Origin: Chryseobacterium sp. HSC-36S06 | GTDB lineage: Bacteria; Bacteroidota; Bacteroidia; Flavobacteriales; Weeksellaceae | Length of the DNA: 64,000 bases | NCBI RefSeq assembly: GCF_024171485.1 | Contig: NZ_JALJZX010000002.1 | Location: 1 to 64,000 of the forward strand | Reading direction: 5' to 3' | Shown: one piece after another, positions 45,411 through 54,006 of the stretch | How the letters are laid out: each line of letters starts with the position of its first letter | Position numbering within the stretch: the first letter of the stretch is position 1 | The notes under the pieces: generated by a model | What the model was told of the DNA's origin: nothing | The model's database searches: none | What the model saw: the letters and a program-made list of their open reading frames with translations, nothing else | Made by a program: the position numbers and the translations under genes

Positions 45411-45722
45411 TTAAATTTTATTGTTTAAACTCATCCATCCGCCACCGTTGTAAACCTTAGTATAGCCGGCTTTTTTCAGAATGCTCTGTGCAGAAGAACT
45501 TCTCATTCCCGAGGCGCAGCAGGTAATAACTGGTTTGTTTTTGTCCTTGATTCTGGAAAGGCTTGCGGAAAGCTGATCTACGGGAATATTGATGGAGTTT
45601 TTCACATGTCCGCCGGCATATTCGCCTTTGCTTCTTACGTCTACGATCACAGCGCCTTCTTTCACGAGCGCAGCAAAATCTGTACTTTCCATTCCGAATA
45701 AACTTTTAATTGAATCAAACAT
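45411..45722 (-). CDS. Single-domain rhodanese-like sulfurtransferase
   Basis: A 103-residue rhodanese with the active loop CASGMR (Cys69), VIVDVRSKGEYAGGHV near the start, and no signal peptide, so it is cytoplasmic. It probably carries persulfide sulfur. It is the first gene of the operon with OsmC. A -7-like TACCTTTG on the minus strand (45754-45761) lies 31 bp before the ATG. Confidence 0.9.
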   Translation of the reverse strand: MFDSIKSLFGMESTDFAALVKEGAVIVDVRSKGEYAGGHVKNSINIPVDQLSASLSRIKDKNKPVITCCASGMRSSSAQSILKKAGYTKVYNGGGWMSLNNKI

Positions 45723-45930
45723 ATTTCTGTATTTTTTATTGTTATTAACAGGGCAAAGGTAGCATGCCCAAGAATCTGAGTCGGTAACACAGGTTACATA
45801 AGCTTCAGTTACAAAATATGAATCAGGAGTTTAGAGGTAATTGTTGTTGCCTGAATTATCTTTTTCCTTTCAAAATCAATGATTAAGCATAAAATAGGCA
45901 GTAAAACCCAAATTAAAACACCAGAAAATA

Positions 45931-45959
45931 TTGATATCTCAAAATATTTTATATTTTTG
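45931..45959 (+). promoter_or_regulatory. Promoter of the amino-acid permease gene
   Basis: TTG (45931-45933), an 18-bp spacer and TATTTTTG (45952-45959) match the Bacteroidota promoter. The ATG is at 45986. Confidence 0.65.
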
Positions 45960-45985
45960 GAAATCTTAAAAAAACAATAAAACGT

Positions 45986-47527
45986 ATGGCAAATATTTGG
46001 ATCAAGAAACCCATGGAAGCGTATGAAGCTGACATAAAAAAGAGCGAGCTGAAACGCGTACTGGGTAAATGGAGTTTGACGGCAATTGGTATTGGTGCTA
46101 TTATCGGCGGCGGTATTTTCGTTTTAACAGGAACGGGAGCGTACTATCACGCCGGTCCGGCGTTGGCACTGTCCTTTGTTATTGCGGGTATTGCCTGTGT
46201 TTTTGCCGCGTTGTGTTACGCCGAATTTGCCTCGATTTTACCGGTAGAAGGTTCCGCTTATGCCTATGCTTACGGAACGGTAGGAGAAGTTTTCGCTTGG
46301 GTGATCGGTTGGGGACTGATCCTGGAATATGCCATGGGGTCCATGACGGTCGCCGTTTCCTGGTCCGGCTATTTTGCGAAATTCCTTACCATGTTCGGAA
46401 TTCATCTTCCCAACTGGCTTACCACTGATCCGCAAACTTTTGCAGCAGCAGGAGGAACAGGATTTTCTATGAATCTTCCGGCTTTGTTGATTGTACTTTT
46501 CGTAATTTCAATTCTGGTAAGAGGAACCAAAGGTGCCGCCAAAGCCAATAACTTTATCGTAGTCCTGAAAGTTTCAGCAATTATCTTCGTAATTATTGCG
46601 GGTCTTTTCTTTATTAATGTAGAGAACTGGACTCCTTTCATTCCTGCACCGACTATAATTACTGAAAATGGAGTGTCGCACGAAGCTTACGGTTATGCCG
46701 GTGTAGTTGCCGGAGCATCTGCGATCTTCTTCGCGTATGTAGGATTTGATGCAGTTTCAACACAGGCGGGCGAAGCGATCAATCCGAAAAAGGATGTGCC
46801 GTTTGCCATTATTACTTCTTTGGTCATCTGTACTGTTCTTTATATATTAGTATCTCTGGTGCTTACCGGGATGATGCATTATACCGATTTCAATCCGCTG
46901 GGCAAATATCCGGACGCGATTAAGGCGCCTGTAGCATATGCCTTCGATATCGCTGGCCAGGCTTGGGCAGGTTATATTATCACTATTGCAGCAACCGTAG
47001 GATTAATTTCTGTATTGATGGTAATGATCATGGGGCAGTCCCGTATTTTCCTTGGGATGTCTAAAGATGGTTTGATTCCGAAGACTTTCTCTAAAGTTAA
47101 CGCCGCGACCGGTGTACCAAGAAAAAACCTGATGATTTTAGGTGGCGTAATCTCTGTAGTTGCTGCGTTTACACCGATTAATGATCTGGCGCACATGACC
47201 AGTTTCGGAACTTTGTTTGCCTTTACCATGGTGTGTGTTGCAGTGTGGATCCTCCGTGTGAAGCAGCCTGAATTACCGCGCAGTTTCCGCGTGCCGTTCT
47301 TACCTGTCATTGCAACTTTGGGAATCCTGATCAACATTTACCTGATCATCAACCTGAGTATCGAAGCGCAGACTTACTCATTCATCTGGCTCATCATTGG
47401 GGTTGTAATTTACTTCCTTTACAGTAAGAAACACTCGAACCTGCAGAACGGCGGTTTTGGCGAAACCTTCAAAGCAGAGCAGGAACCCCTTGAAAAAGTA
47501 GATATCGACATCGATAACAAAGATTAA
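45986..47527 (+). CDS. APC family amino acid permease
   Basis: A 513-residue inner membrane transporter with about 12 helices. The first helix has the APC substrate motif GIGAIIGGGIFVLTGTGA (about 36-53), and a later one GFDAVSTQAGEAINPKKDVP (about 253-272). It belongs to the cationic amino acid transporter (CAT/YfnA) group by these motifs; the exact amino acid is not predictable. It is monocistronic with its own promoter and terminator. Confidence 0.92.
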   Translation: MANIWIKKPMEAYEADIKKSELKRVLGKWSLTAIGIGAIIGGGIFVLTGTGAYYHAGPALALSFVIAGIACVFAALCYAEFASILPVEGSAYAYAYGTVGEVFAWVIGWGLILEYAMGSMTVAVSWSGYFAKFLTMFGIHLPNWLTTDPQTFAAAGGTGFSMNLPALLIVLFVISILVRGTKGAAKANNFIVVLKVSAIIFVIIAGLFFINVENWTPFIPAPTIITENGVSHEAYGYAGVVAGASAIFFAYVGFDAVSTQAGEAINPKKDVPFAIITSLVICTVLYILVSLVLTGMMHYTDFNPLGKYPDAIKAPVAYAFDIAGQAWAGYIITIAATVGLISVLMVMIMGQSRIFLGMSKDGLIPKTFSKVNAATGVPRKNLMILGGVISVVAAFTPINDLAHMTSFGTLFAFTMVCVAVWILRVKQPELPRSFRVPFLPVIATLGILINIYLIINLSIEAQTYSFIWLIIGVVIYFLYSKKHSNLQNGGFGETFKAEQEPLEKVDIDIDNKD

Positions 47528-47534
47528 ATATTTC

Positions 47535-47564
47535 AAAAGTCCGCAGTGATGCGGACTTTTTTTT
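47535..47564 (+). terminator. Terminator after the permease gene
   Basis: A 9-bp stem, AAGTCCGCA and TGCGGACTT, with a GTGA loop and eight T. It begins 8 bp after the stop codon. Confidence 0.9.
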
Positions 47565-47568
47565 CAAT

Positions 47569-48591
47569 ATGCTTATGAAAAAATCAGCCCTAATCATTCT
47601 GTGTCTGTTCAGCCAGTTCATCTTTTCACAAACGCTGGAAACAGAAGTTCTTCTAAAGGATAAAATCTCAATCCGAGCGTTGCAGCTATATGACGGCAAA
47701 GTGTGGTATACCGGCACGGATTCAAAATTCGGGTATGTAAGTCTTAAGGATAGCGCGGATAAAAAGCAGATTAAGCTTTCGTCCGAGAATCTTCAGTTCA
47801 GAACGTTGGCGCAAACTAAGTCCAGTTTTTATGCGATTAATATTGCTTCGCCAGCCAAATGGTTCACCATTCAAAAAAGTGATTTAAAGGTTAATTTAAA
47901 CATGATCGACACCACCAAAACCGTCTTTTATGATGCTTTTGTTTTCGACCAAGCTAAAAACCGTGGCATTGCAATCAGCGATCCTAACGAAGACGGAAGC
48001 AGTAAAAATTTAATTTTCACGTATGCATCACGCAAAAATCCAAAGACCGATTTTCCTCAATATTTCCCGGGTGAAGCGCATTTCGCAGCCAGCAATACCA
48101 ATATTGCGATGCAAGGAAATTGGGTGTGGATTGCCACAGGTGGAATGAAAGCCAGAATTTTCAAATTCAATTGGAGTCATCCTTTCACTTGGAAAGCCAT
48201 AGAAACTCCTTTCATCCAGGGCACCTCCTCACAGGGCATTTATTCCATTGATTTCTACGATAAAAACTTCGGAATTGCCGTGGGTGGCGATTACACCAAA
48301 CAGGCTGAAAACATCAACAATATCGCGACCACCAATGACGGTGGCGAAACCTGGCAGATTCAGGCTTCAGGAAAGAATGCGGGTTATAAAACCTGCGTAA
48401 AAATCCGCCCGAAATCAAAAGGTAGAGACATCATCGCCGTGGGTGACCAGAACATCGAATTTTCCAGCGATTACGGAAAAACCTGGACGAAAATTTCAGA
48501 GGAGAAAGGCCTCTATGTCTGCGAATGGGTCGACAGTCACACCCTTGTTTTTGCCGGAAAAGACCGCATTGTGAAAATGACGCTGCGCTGA
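47569..48591 (+). CDS. Exported BNR/YCF48-like beta-propeller protein
   Basis: A 340-residue protein with a signal peptide (MKKSALIILCLFSQFIFSQ). Repeated propeller blades carry Asp-box-like words, NDGGETWQ and DYGKTWTK, as in sialidase-like BNR repeats and the photosystem assembly factor YCF48. No catalytic residues are clear, so it is probably a binding or assembly protein. ATG at 47569 or 47575 (MKK) could start it; the second is more usual. Confidence 0.8.
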   Translation: MLMKKSALIILCLFSQFIFSQTLETEVLLKDKISIRALQLYDGKVWYTGTDSKFGYVSLKDSADKKQIKLSSENLQFRTLAQTKSSFYAINIASPAKWFTIQKSDLKVNLNMIDTTKTVFYDAFVFDQAKNRGIAISDPNEDGSSKNLIFTYASRKNPKTDFPQYFPGEAHFAASNTNIAMQGNWVWIATGGMKARIFKFNWSHPFTWKAIETPFIQGTSSQGIYSIDFYDKNFGIAVGGDYTKQAENINNIATTNDGGETWQIQASGKNAGYKTCVKIRPKSKGRDIIAVGDQNIEFSSDYGKTWTKISEEKGLYVCEWVDSHTLVFAGKDRIVKMTLR

Positions 48592-48667
48592 CCAGACTTT
48601 TTCAGTCAATAAAAACTTAATCTTCAAATGTGCTGAGGTGTGTACTCATCAGCATGCCTGTCACTTT

Positions 48668-49390
48668 TTACTCACCGGGTATGCCTGTCCACAGATACGC
48701 TGCCGAAAATGCTTCGTTCATCGCTGAAGACTGATTTGGTGCCCCAAACTTCACACAGCCGATGATGAGCAGCCATCCTTCCGCTGCATCCACCGGGAAG
48801 ATCCAGTCCTGAGCAGCGACCGCCGAAGTTCCGCTGATCTCCAGTTTAAGTTTTGCAACCTCCTTTATAGGCACAGCCTCTTTATTAAGATCGGCAGTAA
48901 TCGCAACGAGCGTCAGCACCGCTGAACTGCTGTTTTTGACCGGAATGATCTGGTTTTTCCATTTCAGTTCAGGGAGGTGGACTTTCATTTCACCGTTGGA
49001 TTCCATTTCAAAAGTCAGAAAGAAGTTCGTGCAGCTTTCCCATTCCATTTTCGGGTTAAAAGAGAAACCTGCCAGGGCCTGCGGATTTCCGAAACCGCTA
49101 CTGGTTGCGGAACCAATGCCCGTATCTGCTGTTACCGTTTTCCTGATCCTTGCGCGTTGCTTTGCTGCAAAATATTGCGGAGCAGGAACTCCAAGCATGC
49201 GGAGGACCTGAAGGCGGAACGTCTTTTCCCTGCTGCTTACCAGCCCGAAAACGCCGGCTGCAGCTTTGGTCTGGGTCGTCTGTTTTACACGGTCGGGTTT
49301 TGCCCTTACGAATGCGCGTTCGCCATCATTAACAAAAACAATATTACCGATGGTACCACTCAGGTTGCCGTTTTTTTTAACTCTTGCCAT
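48668..49390 (-). CDS. Orphan conserved hypothetical protein (MARVKKNGNLSG type)
   Basis: A 240-residue soluble protein of unknown role. The N-terminus (GNLSGTIGNIVFVNDGERAFVRAKPDRVKQT) resembles DUF6266-like Bacteroidota orphans and the layout of the gene at 16383-17132. The second half is beta-rich (FNPKMEWES..., AVLTLVAITADLN). The frame stays open to 49486, but the ATG at 49390 fits the family start. It stands alone on the minus strand. An array of eight 11-bp units lies 80 bp upstream, between it and an AT-rich acquired gene. Confidence 0.7.
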   Translation of the reverse strand: MARVKKNGNLSGTIGNIVFVNDGERAFVRAKPDRVKQTTQTKAAAGVFGLVSSREKTFRLQVLRMLGVPAPQYFAAKQRARIRKTVTADTGIGSATSSGFGNPQALAGFSFNPKMEWESCTNFFLTFEMESNGEMKVHLPELKWKNQIIPVKNSSSAVLTLVAITADLNKEAVPIKEVAKLKLEISGTSAVAAQDWIFPVDAAEGWLLIIGCVKFGAPNQSSAMNEAFSAAYLWTGIPGE

Positions 49391-49469
49391 GATTTTTTTT
49401 CTTATCTTTAGTTTTTTGTAACGCAAAAACGGAGCTTTTTTCAATACCGTTCGCTTCACCTTCAGTAAA

Positions 49470-49557
49470 GATACAATAGAAATCAATTAAAAGTTCAATA
49501 AAAGTCCAATAGTTTATTAGATTTATATTGGAGTTTTATTGGACTTATATTGGACTT
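49470..49557. repeat. Array of eight 11-bp units in inverted halves upstream of the orphan gene
   Basis: The 88 bp split exactly by 11. Four left units run AGATACAATAG, AAATCAATTAA, AAGTTCAATAA, AAGTCCAATAG. The four right units are reverse complements of the same word (TTATTAGATTT, ATATTGGAGTT, TTATTGGACTT, ATATTGGACTT). The unit is AAGTCCAATAA; units decay toward the left edge. No other gene or element is seen in 49558-49780. Confidence 0.85.
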
Positions 49558-49780
49558 GGGTACTACCGTGCATATACAATGGACGAAGAAAGGATGGGTA
49601 GAATATTGATGGAAAGCGAAAGGTGTTTGCAAAACATGAATATTTATAAGTCCAATTATAATACGCGTATATGTTTGTCAATCAGTGAAAAACCTTGATG
49701 ATGATAATAGATTTTTTGTGTATATTCGAGATTTGGTGCTAATTGTAGACGACTTACCTGCAAAAAACTAAAAGTTAAGA

Positions 49781-50842
49781 ATGACAGAGATTTACAAAAC
49801 ACTAAATGACTACGACAAATATTTTGAAAGTCAACTTGCACTTTCAGGCACAATTTTAGGATTAATAGTTGCGACAAGTACATTTATTCTTCAAAGTGGA
49901 TTTACTTCTTTTCAATACAGCAGGAGTATGTTTCTAAAATATTATGTTTTTCAAAGCAAATTTATTTTTCTAAGTTTAGCTTATAACATATTTTTTTCCT
50001 TAATTATTTTGTATTTTAATATTAACTCAGTTTACCTGTTTATCGCTCATTCTCTTTTTGCTTTAGTATTTGCAAAACACTTTTTAGATTTTTATTCTCA
50101 CAAAGGATATGTATTGACACTACATTCAAATAAATACAATCCACATAAATCAGGTGTGTTGAGATATTTTAGATATGTAAATAACCTTGGACTAATACCA
50201 AACTTGATTATTTACGGTACTATCTACTTTATTTTCTTTTACCCTTTGCATTTTAATCAACCATTTAGATTAAATAATCATCAAGTTTATATGACAACTG
50301 TAAGTTGTCTTGCTTTTAGCATTATTGTTATTATTAAAATAATTCCTCAATTTTTTGACTTTTCCGAACAAGAATATAAATCAAAAACCAAAAATGAAAT
50401 TATTGACAATATTGAAGTTGACATAACAAAAGAAAATGAAATTCTAAAAGATTTACTAATTAAAAATGGAAGAAAAGAATTTCAACAACATATTAAGACA
50501 AACGAGTTTGAAAGTTTATTTGTTTATACACCAAGTAACAAAAAAGAGGCATTTTTTGTTATCGACATTCAATTTTTAAACAAGAATATATATGAAATTA
50601 CGGAAGCAATAGAAAAGTATAGCTATGACTTTTTTATAGAGTTGTCTAATACACACGTTGACATTAACAATTTTGTACTTTCATATTTCATAAAAATTGA
50701 CACAAAAACAAATTCAAGAAATTACTTCATTAGAGCAAGTAGAAATGAAATAGACGAACTTAAAAAGAAGCTTTTACGAAAAAAGGACTTTATTGACCAA
50801 CTTAAGAACAAAGTAGTTGACGAACTTTTTAGAAATATATAA
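49781..50842 (+). CDS. AT-rich orphan membrane protein of unknown function
   Basis: A 353-residue protein with four or five membrane helices in the first 190 residues (near 21-40, 58-80, 82-98, 140-156, 172-190) and a charged cytoplasmic C-terminal half of 160 residues with helical and alpha/beta character. No family recognised. Base composition is much more AT-rich than its neighbours, like the restriction island, and palindromes of the same family as those at the island borders lie just after its stop. A phage-defence membrane effector is possible on context alone, but nothing in the sequence shows it. Confidence 0.75.
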   Translation: MTEIYKTLNDYDKYFESQLALSGTILGLIVATSTFILQSGFTSFQYSRSMFLKYYVFQSKFIFLSLAYNIFFSLIILYFNINSVYLFIAHSLFALVFAKHFLDFYSHKGYVLTLHSNKYNPHKSGVLRYFRYVNNLGLIPNLIIYGTIYFIFFYPLHFNQPFRLNNHQVYMTTVSCLAFSIIVIIKIIPQFFDFSEQEYKSKTKNEIIDNIEVDITKENEILKDLLIKNGRKEFQQHIKTNEFESLFVYTPSNKKEAFFVIDIQFLNKNIYEITEAIEKYSYDFFIELSNTHVDINNFVLSYFIKIDTKTNSRNYFIRASRNEIDELKKKLLRKKDFIDQLKNKVVDELFRNI

Positions 50843-50856
50843 CAACTACCACCCCG

Positions 50857-50907
50857 CTGCTCAAAGTCTCCCAACCCCCGCTGCAAAAAGTCTCCTGACT
50901 TTGAGTC
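50857..50907. repeat. GAAGTC palindrome family, copies after the AT-rich membrane gene
   Basis: A half copy (GCTGCTCAAAGTCTCCC, 50857-50873) and a full copy (50880-50907) with arms GCAAAAAGTC and GACTTTGAGTC around TCCT. Same arm words as the copies at 6748-6822 and 15964-16265. Confidence 0.65.
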
Positions 50908-50919
50908 TTCAAAAATAAA

Positions 50920-50949
50920 AAACTCTTTTAAATTAATTTAAAAGAGTTT
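50920..50949. terminator. Bidirectional terminator
   Basis: A long perfect AT palindrome, AAACTCTTTTAAAT and its complement around a 2-nt centre, with A and T tracts. It lies between the membrane gene (+) and the propeller lipoprotein gene (-). Confidence 0.75.
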
Positions 50950-50991
50950 TTTTACCATAGTTGTTAAAATTCAGGTGAGTATAACAGGCAT

Positions 50992-52092
50992 TTAATTCCT
51001 GCCGCCTGACTTACTTGGATATACAGTCTCTCCATTTTTATTGATTACCACAGGAGCAGAGGTTACAGTAGAGTTTATCGGATATTTCCACTTCAGTGTG
51101 CCGTCGTTTTCAGAGAAAGCATATATGAAATGGGAACCTCCACCACCAATGAAAACAGTACCATCTGCAATAACAGGTTCTGCACTGTTAGAATAAATGG
51201 TTTTTTCCCATTTAATATTCCCTGTCTGCTTGTCGATGACATGAATATTTCCTGAACTGGATCCTGCTGCAATATTATTTTCATTTACAAATGGACTGGA
51301 AGAGTAATTCCCCGGATTTTGAGATTTCCATACTGTAGTTCCTGTCTGAATGTCAATTTTATATAAGCTGTTATTGTCTGTAGTATATACAAAACCGTCA
51401 GAAACTGTAGGAGAAGAATATTCTGAAGAACCTCCCAACAGTACACTCCAACTTACCTCCCCGGTGAGCTTATCAATTTTATATAGCTTACCATTTCTGT
51501 TGCCGATATAAAGATGATTCTGCACTATTGCAGCTGAAGAAGAATTAAAAAAACTTCCTGCATTATATTTCCATTTCAACGCACCTTTGCTTTTATCCAA
51601 CGCATAGATATTGCCGTCATCGCTGCCAAAATAGACCATTTCTCCGGATACAACAGGGCTGGAGCTTACATTAAATCCCGTACGGTATTTCCATCTTAGT
51701 TCACCGGTTTTGGCATTTAATGCATAAAAATTGTCATCATCACTCCCAAAATAAACCGTATCATTATTGACAAAGACACTCGATTCAATAGGTGCATCTG
51801 TTTGAAATTTCCATAGCAGACTTCCGTTTTTAACATTCAGGGCATACAAATGTTTGTCAGTACTGCCGACATATAAAGCTTCCTGATCAATAAAAGCAGT
51901 ACTGTACTGAAAAGTTCCATCCTGTGTTGGGAAATACCACTTTATTTTACCGCTTTCGGCATTAATTGCATAATAAATCCCGCTTCCACCTATAAACAAT
52001 GTACTTTCTTGATCAACTGAAGGTTCGGAAATATCATCAGAACAGGAAGAACAGGCTATTAAAAGAGAAAAAAGAAGTAGATTGAATTTCAT
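50992..52092 (-). CDS. PQQ-like beta-propeller lipoprotein
   Basis: A 366-residue lipoprotein (lipobox LIAC, Cys14) with about eight repeats of 38-42 residues of the form 'YALN..TG.L.WK....' typical of PQQ-enzyme-like and BamB-like propellers. No cytochrome domain or PQQ-ligating residues are seen, so it is more likely a surface or periplasmic scaffold or binding protein than a dehydrogenase. It stands alone. Confidence 0.85.
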   Translation of the reverse strand: MKFNLLLFSLLIACSSCSDDISEPSVDQESTLFIGGSGIYYAINAESGKIKWYFPTQDGTFQYSTAFIDQEALYVGSTDKHLYALNVKNGSLLWKFQTDAPIESSVFVNNDTVYFGSDDDNFYALNAKTGELRWKYRTGFNVSSSPVVSGEMVYFGSDDGNIYALDKSKGALKWKYNAGSFFNSSSAAIVQNHLYIGNRNGKLYKIDKLTGEVSWSVLLGGSSEYSSPTVSDGFVYTTDNNSLYKIDIQTGTTVWKSQNPGNYSSSPFVNENNIAAGSSSGNIHVIDKQTGNIKWEKTIYSNSAEPVIADGTVFIGGGGSHFIYAFSENDGTLKWKYPINSTVTSAPVVINKNGETVYPSKSGGRN

Positions 52093-52246
52093 ATTGATAA
52101 TTAATGCTTAAAGATATAAAATATAGCAAGTAATCTGTTTTTTGAAACACTTTTAAAGCGATCTAAGGGAGGTTTTTGTCTAGCAGAAGAGGTCGCCGCA
52201 CCAGCCAACTTGACATTTATCACTCACCTTTAGGAAATAAATTTCT

Positions 52247-52254
52247 TATTTTTG
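52247..52254 (+). promoter_or_regulatory. -7 box 4 nt before the hemN start
   Basis: TATTTTTG, perfect TAnnTTTG, ending 4 nt before the ATG at 52259, so the hemN mRNA should be leaderless. A TTGACA at 52210-52215 is too far upstream to pair with it. Confidence 0.5.
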
Positions 52255-52258
52255 CAGG

Positions 52259-53620
52259 ATGAATACTTCACTCATCGACAAATATAATATTCCCGGTCCG
52301 CGATACACTTCCTATCCAACCGTTCCGTTCTGGGACGAAACATCCTTTACACCGGAGTTGTGGCAGCAGTCGGTCATCAGAACTTTTAATGAAAGTAATG
52401 ACGCCGAGGGAATTTCGATCTATATTCACCTTCCATTCTGCGAGCAGCTGTGTACGTTCTGCGCCTGCCATAAACGGATTACCAAGCAACATTCTGTAGA
52501 AACACCTTATCTGGAAAGCGTGCTGAAAGAATGGGATCTTTATTTAAAGCTTTTCGGCAAAAAACCAAAAATCAAGGAACTTCACCTTGGTGGCGGAACA
52601 CCGACTTTCTTCTCGCCTGCAAATCTGAGAACTTTGCTCGAAGGTATTTTTGCCAAAGCAGAAATCGCAGAAAATCCTGAGTTTTCCTTTGAAGGTCATC
52701 CCAACAATACCACCCGCGAGCATTTACAGACTTTATATGATTTAGGGTTCCGAAGATGCAGTTTCGGGGTGCAGGATTACGATCCTCAGGTTCAGAAAGC
52801 GATTAACAGAATTCAGCCTTTCGAAAATGTAGAAAGAGTGACCAACTGGGCCAGAGAGATTGGCTACAAAGGCGTTTCTCATGATCTGGTTTTCGGTCTT
52901 CCGTTCCACACCTGGGAAAAAATGGAGTTCACGATCCGCAAAACTTTGGAACTTAAACCTGACCGTTTGGCCTTTTATTCCTATGCGCATGTGCCGTGGA
53001 TTAAAGGAGTCGGACAGAGAGGTTTTGATGAAAACGACCTGCCAAGCGGTGAGGAGAAACGTAAACTTTACGAAAACGGCAAGAAGCTTTTAGAAGAATT
53101 AGGATACAAAGAAGTCGGAATGGACCATTTTGCGCTGGAGCATGACGATCTTTACCAGTCTATGGTTTCAGGGGATATTCACCGGAACTTCATGGGATAT
53201 TCGTCAAGCAAAACGCAGCTGATGGTTGGTTTGGGAATGAGCGCGATTTCGGATTCGTGGTATGCTTTTGCCCAGAATAATAAAACAGTGGAAGAGTATC
53301 AGAAACTGGTTGAAGAAGGAATTATTCCGGTGGTAAAGGGACATCTTCTGAGTGAGGAGGATCTGAACATCCGCCAGCATATCCTGAACCTGATGTGCCG
53401 TTTAGAAACTTCGTGGGATCTGCAGACTTCATTCCCCGAATTACAAAATGCATTGGAAGCGCTAAAGGAAATGGAGGCCGACGGACTGGTGGAACTTTCA
53501 GACAGCACCATTAAAATTACAGAAAAAGGACGTGCTTTCACGAGAAACGTTGCGATGACTTTCGATCTGCGAATGATGCGCAATAAGCCAGAGACAAGGA
53601 TTTTCTCGATGACGATATGA
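52259..53620 (+). CDS. hemN: Oxygen-independent coproporphyrinogen III dehydrogenase
   Basis: This radical-SAM enzyme of heme synthesis decarboxylates coproporphyrinogen III without oxygen. The 453-residue protein has the cluster motif CEQLCTFCAC (Cys61, Cys65, Cys68, with Cys70 typical of true HemN), YTSYPTVPFW at the start, GGGTPTFF near 110, and the HemN C-terminal domain. The Cys70 and full length separate it from HemW. It is monocistronic; downstream lie the REP hairpins. Confidence 0.95.
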   Translation: MNTSLIDKYNIPGPRYTSYPTVPFWDETSFTPELWQQSVIRTFNESNDAEGISIYIHLPFCEQLCTFCACHKRITKQHSVETPYLESVLKEWDLYLKLFGKKPKIKELHLGGGTPTFFSPANLRTLLEGIFAKAEIAENPEFSFEGHPNNTTREHLQTLYDLGFRRCSFGVQDYDPQVQKAINRIQPFENVERVTNWAREIGYKGVSHDLVFGLPFHTWEKMEFTIRKTLELKPDRLAFYSYAHVPWIKGVGQRGFDENDLPSGEEKRKLYENGKKLLEELGYKEVGMDHFALEHDDLYQSMVSGDIHRNFMGYSSSKTQLMVGLGMSAISDSWYAFAQNNKTVEEYQKLVEEGIIPVVKGHLLSEEDLNIRQHILNLMCRLETSWDLQTSFPELQNALEALKEMEADGLVELSDSTIKITEKGRAFTRNVAMTFDLRMMRNKPETRIFSMTI

Positions 53621-53714
53621 TGTTCTGAATTGGGATTGTGGATATGAATGATACATTTATGATTTGAGGATATGAATTTAATTTAGATATGAATGAATTC
53701 ATATCCTGGAAATC

Positions 53715-53955
53715 GGCCGTTGCTCCGCAACTGGTTTTAGGGAGTTCCGTAGGAACGGACGATATCTTAAGGTAGGAATTCATTCCTACCGTCTTAAAAC
53801 TGAATTGTTGCAGGAGTTCCGTAGGAACGGAGGGTATGACAGGGCAGGAATTTATTCCTACCAACTTAAAAGGGTGTAATCGGCCGTTGCTCCGCAACTG
53901 GTTTTAGGAAGTTCCGTAGGAACGGACGGTATCAAGGTAGGAATTCATTCCTATC
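53715..53955. repeat. REP hairpin array next to the RAYT gene
   Basis: Three hairpin types alternate. Type A is CCGTTGC TCC GCAAC(TGG), at 53717-53734 and 53885-53902. Type B is GTTCC GTA GGAAC, at 53744-53756, 53816-53828 and 53911-53923. Type C is GGTAGGAAT TC ATTCCTACC or close variants, at 53771-53790, 53843-53862 and 53936-53955. Together they form an array in which B-C occurs three times and A-B-C twice with a period of about 168 bp. The rest of 53621-54006 has no gene. Confidence 0.85.
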
Positions 53956-54006
53956 AACTTTAGAACAAGGCGAGAATTATAATCATCACCTCAAAATAGA
54001 TCTGAA

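Noticed and set aside
52210..52215. TTGACA as a sigma-70 type -35 box for hemN
   Set aside because: It is 31 bp upstream of the -7 box and Bacteroidota do not use this consensus.
53538..53897. Minus-strand frame over the REP region with repeated VGMNSYLKISSVPTEL words
   Set aside because: It arises from reading the hairpin array; no independent coding support.
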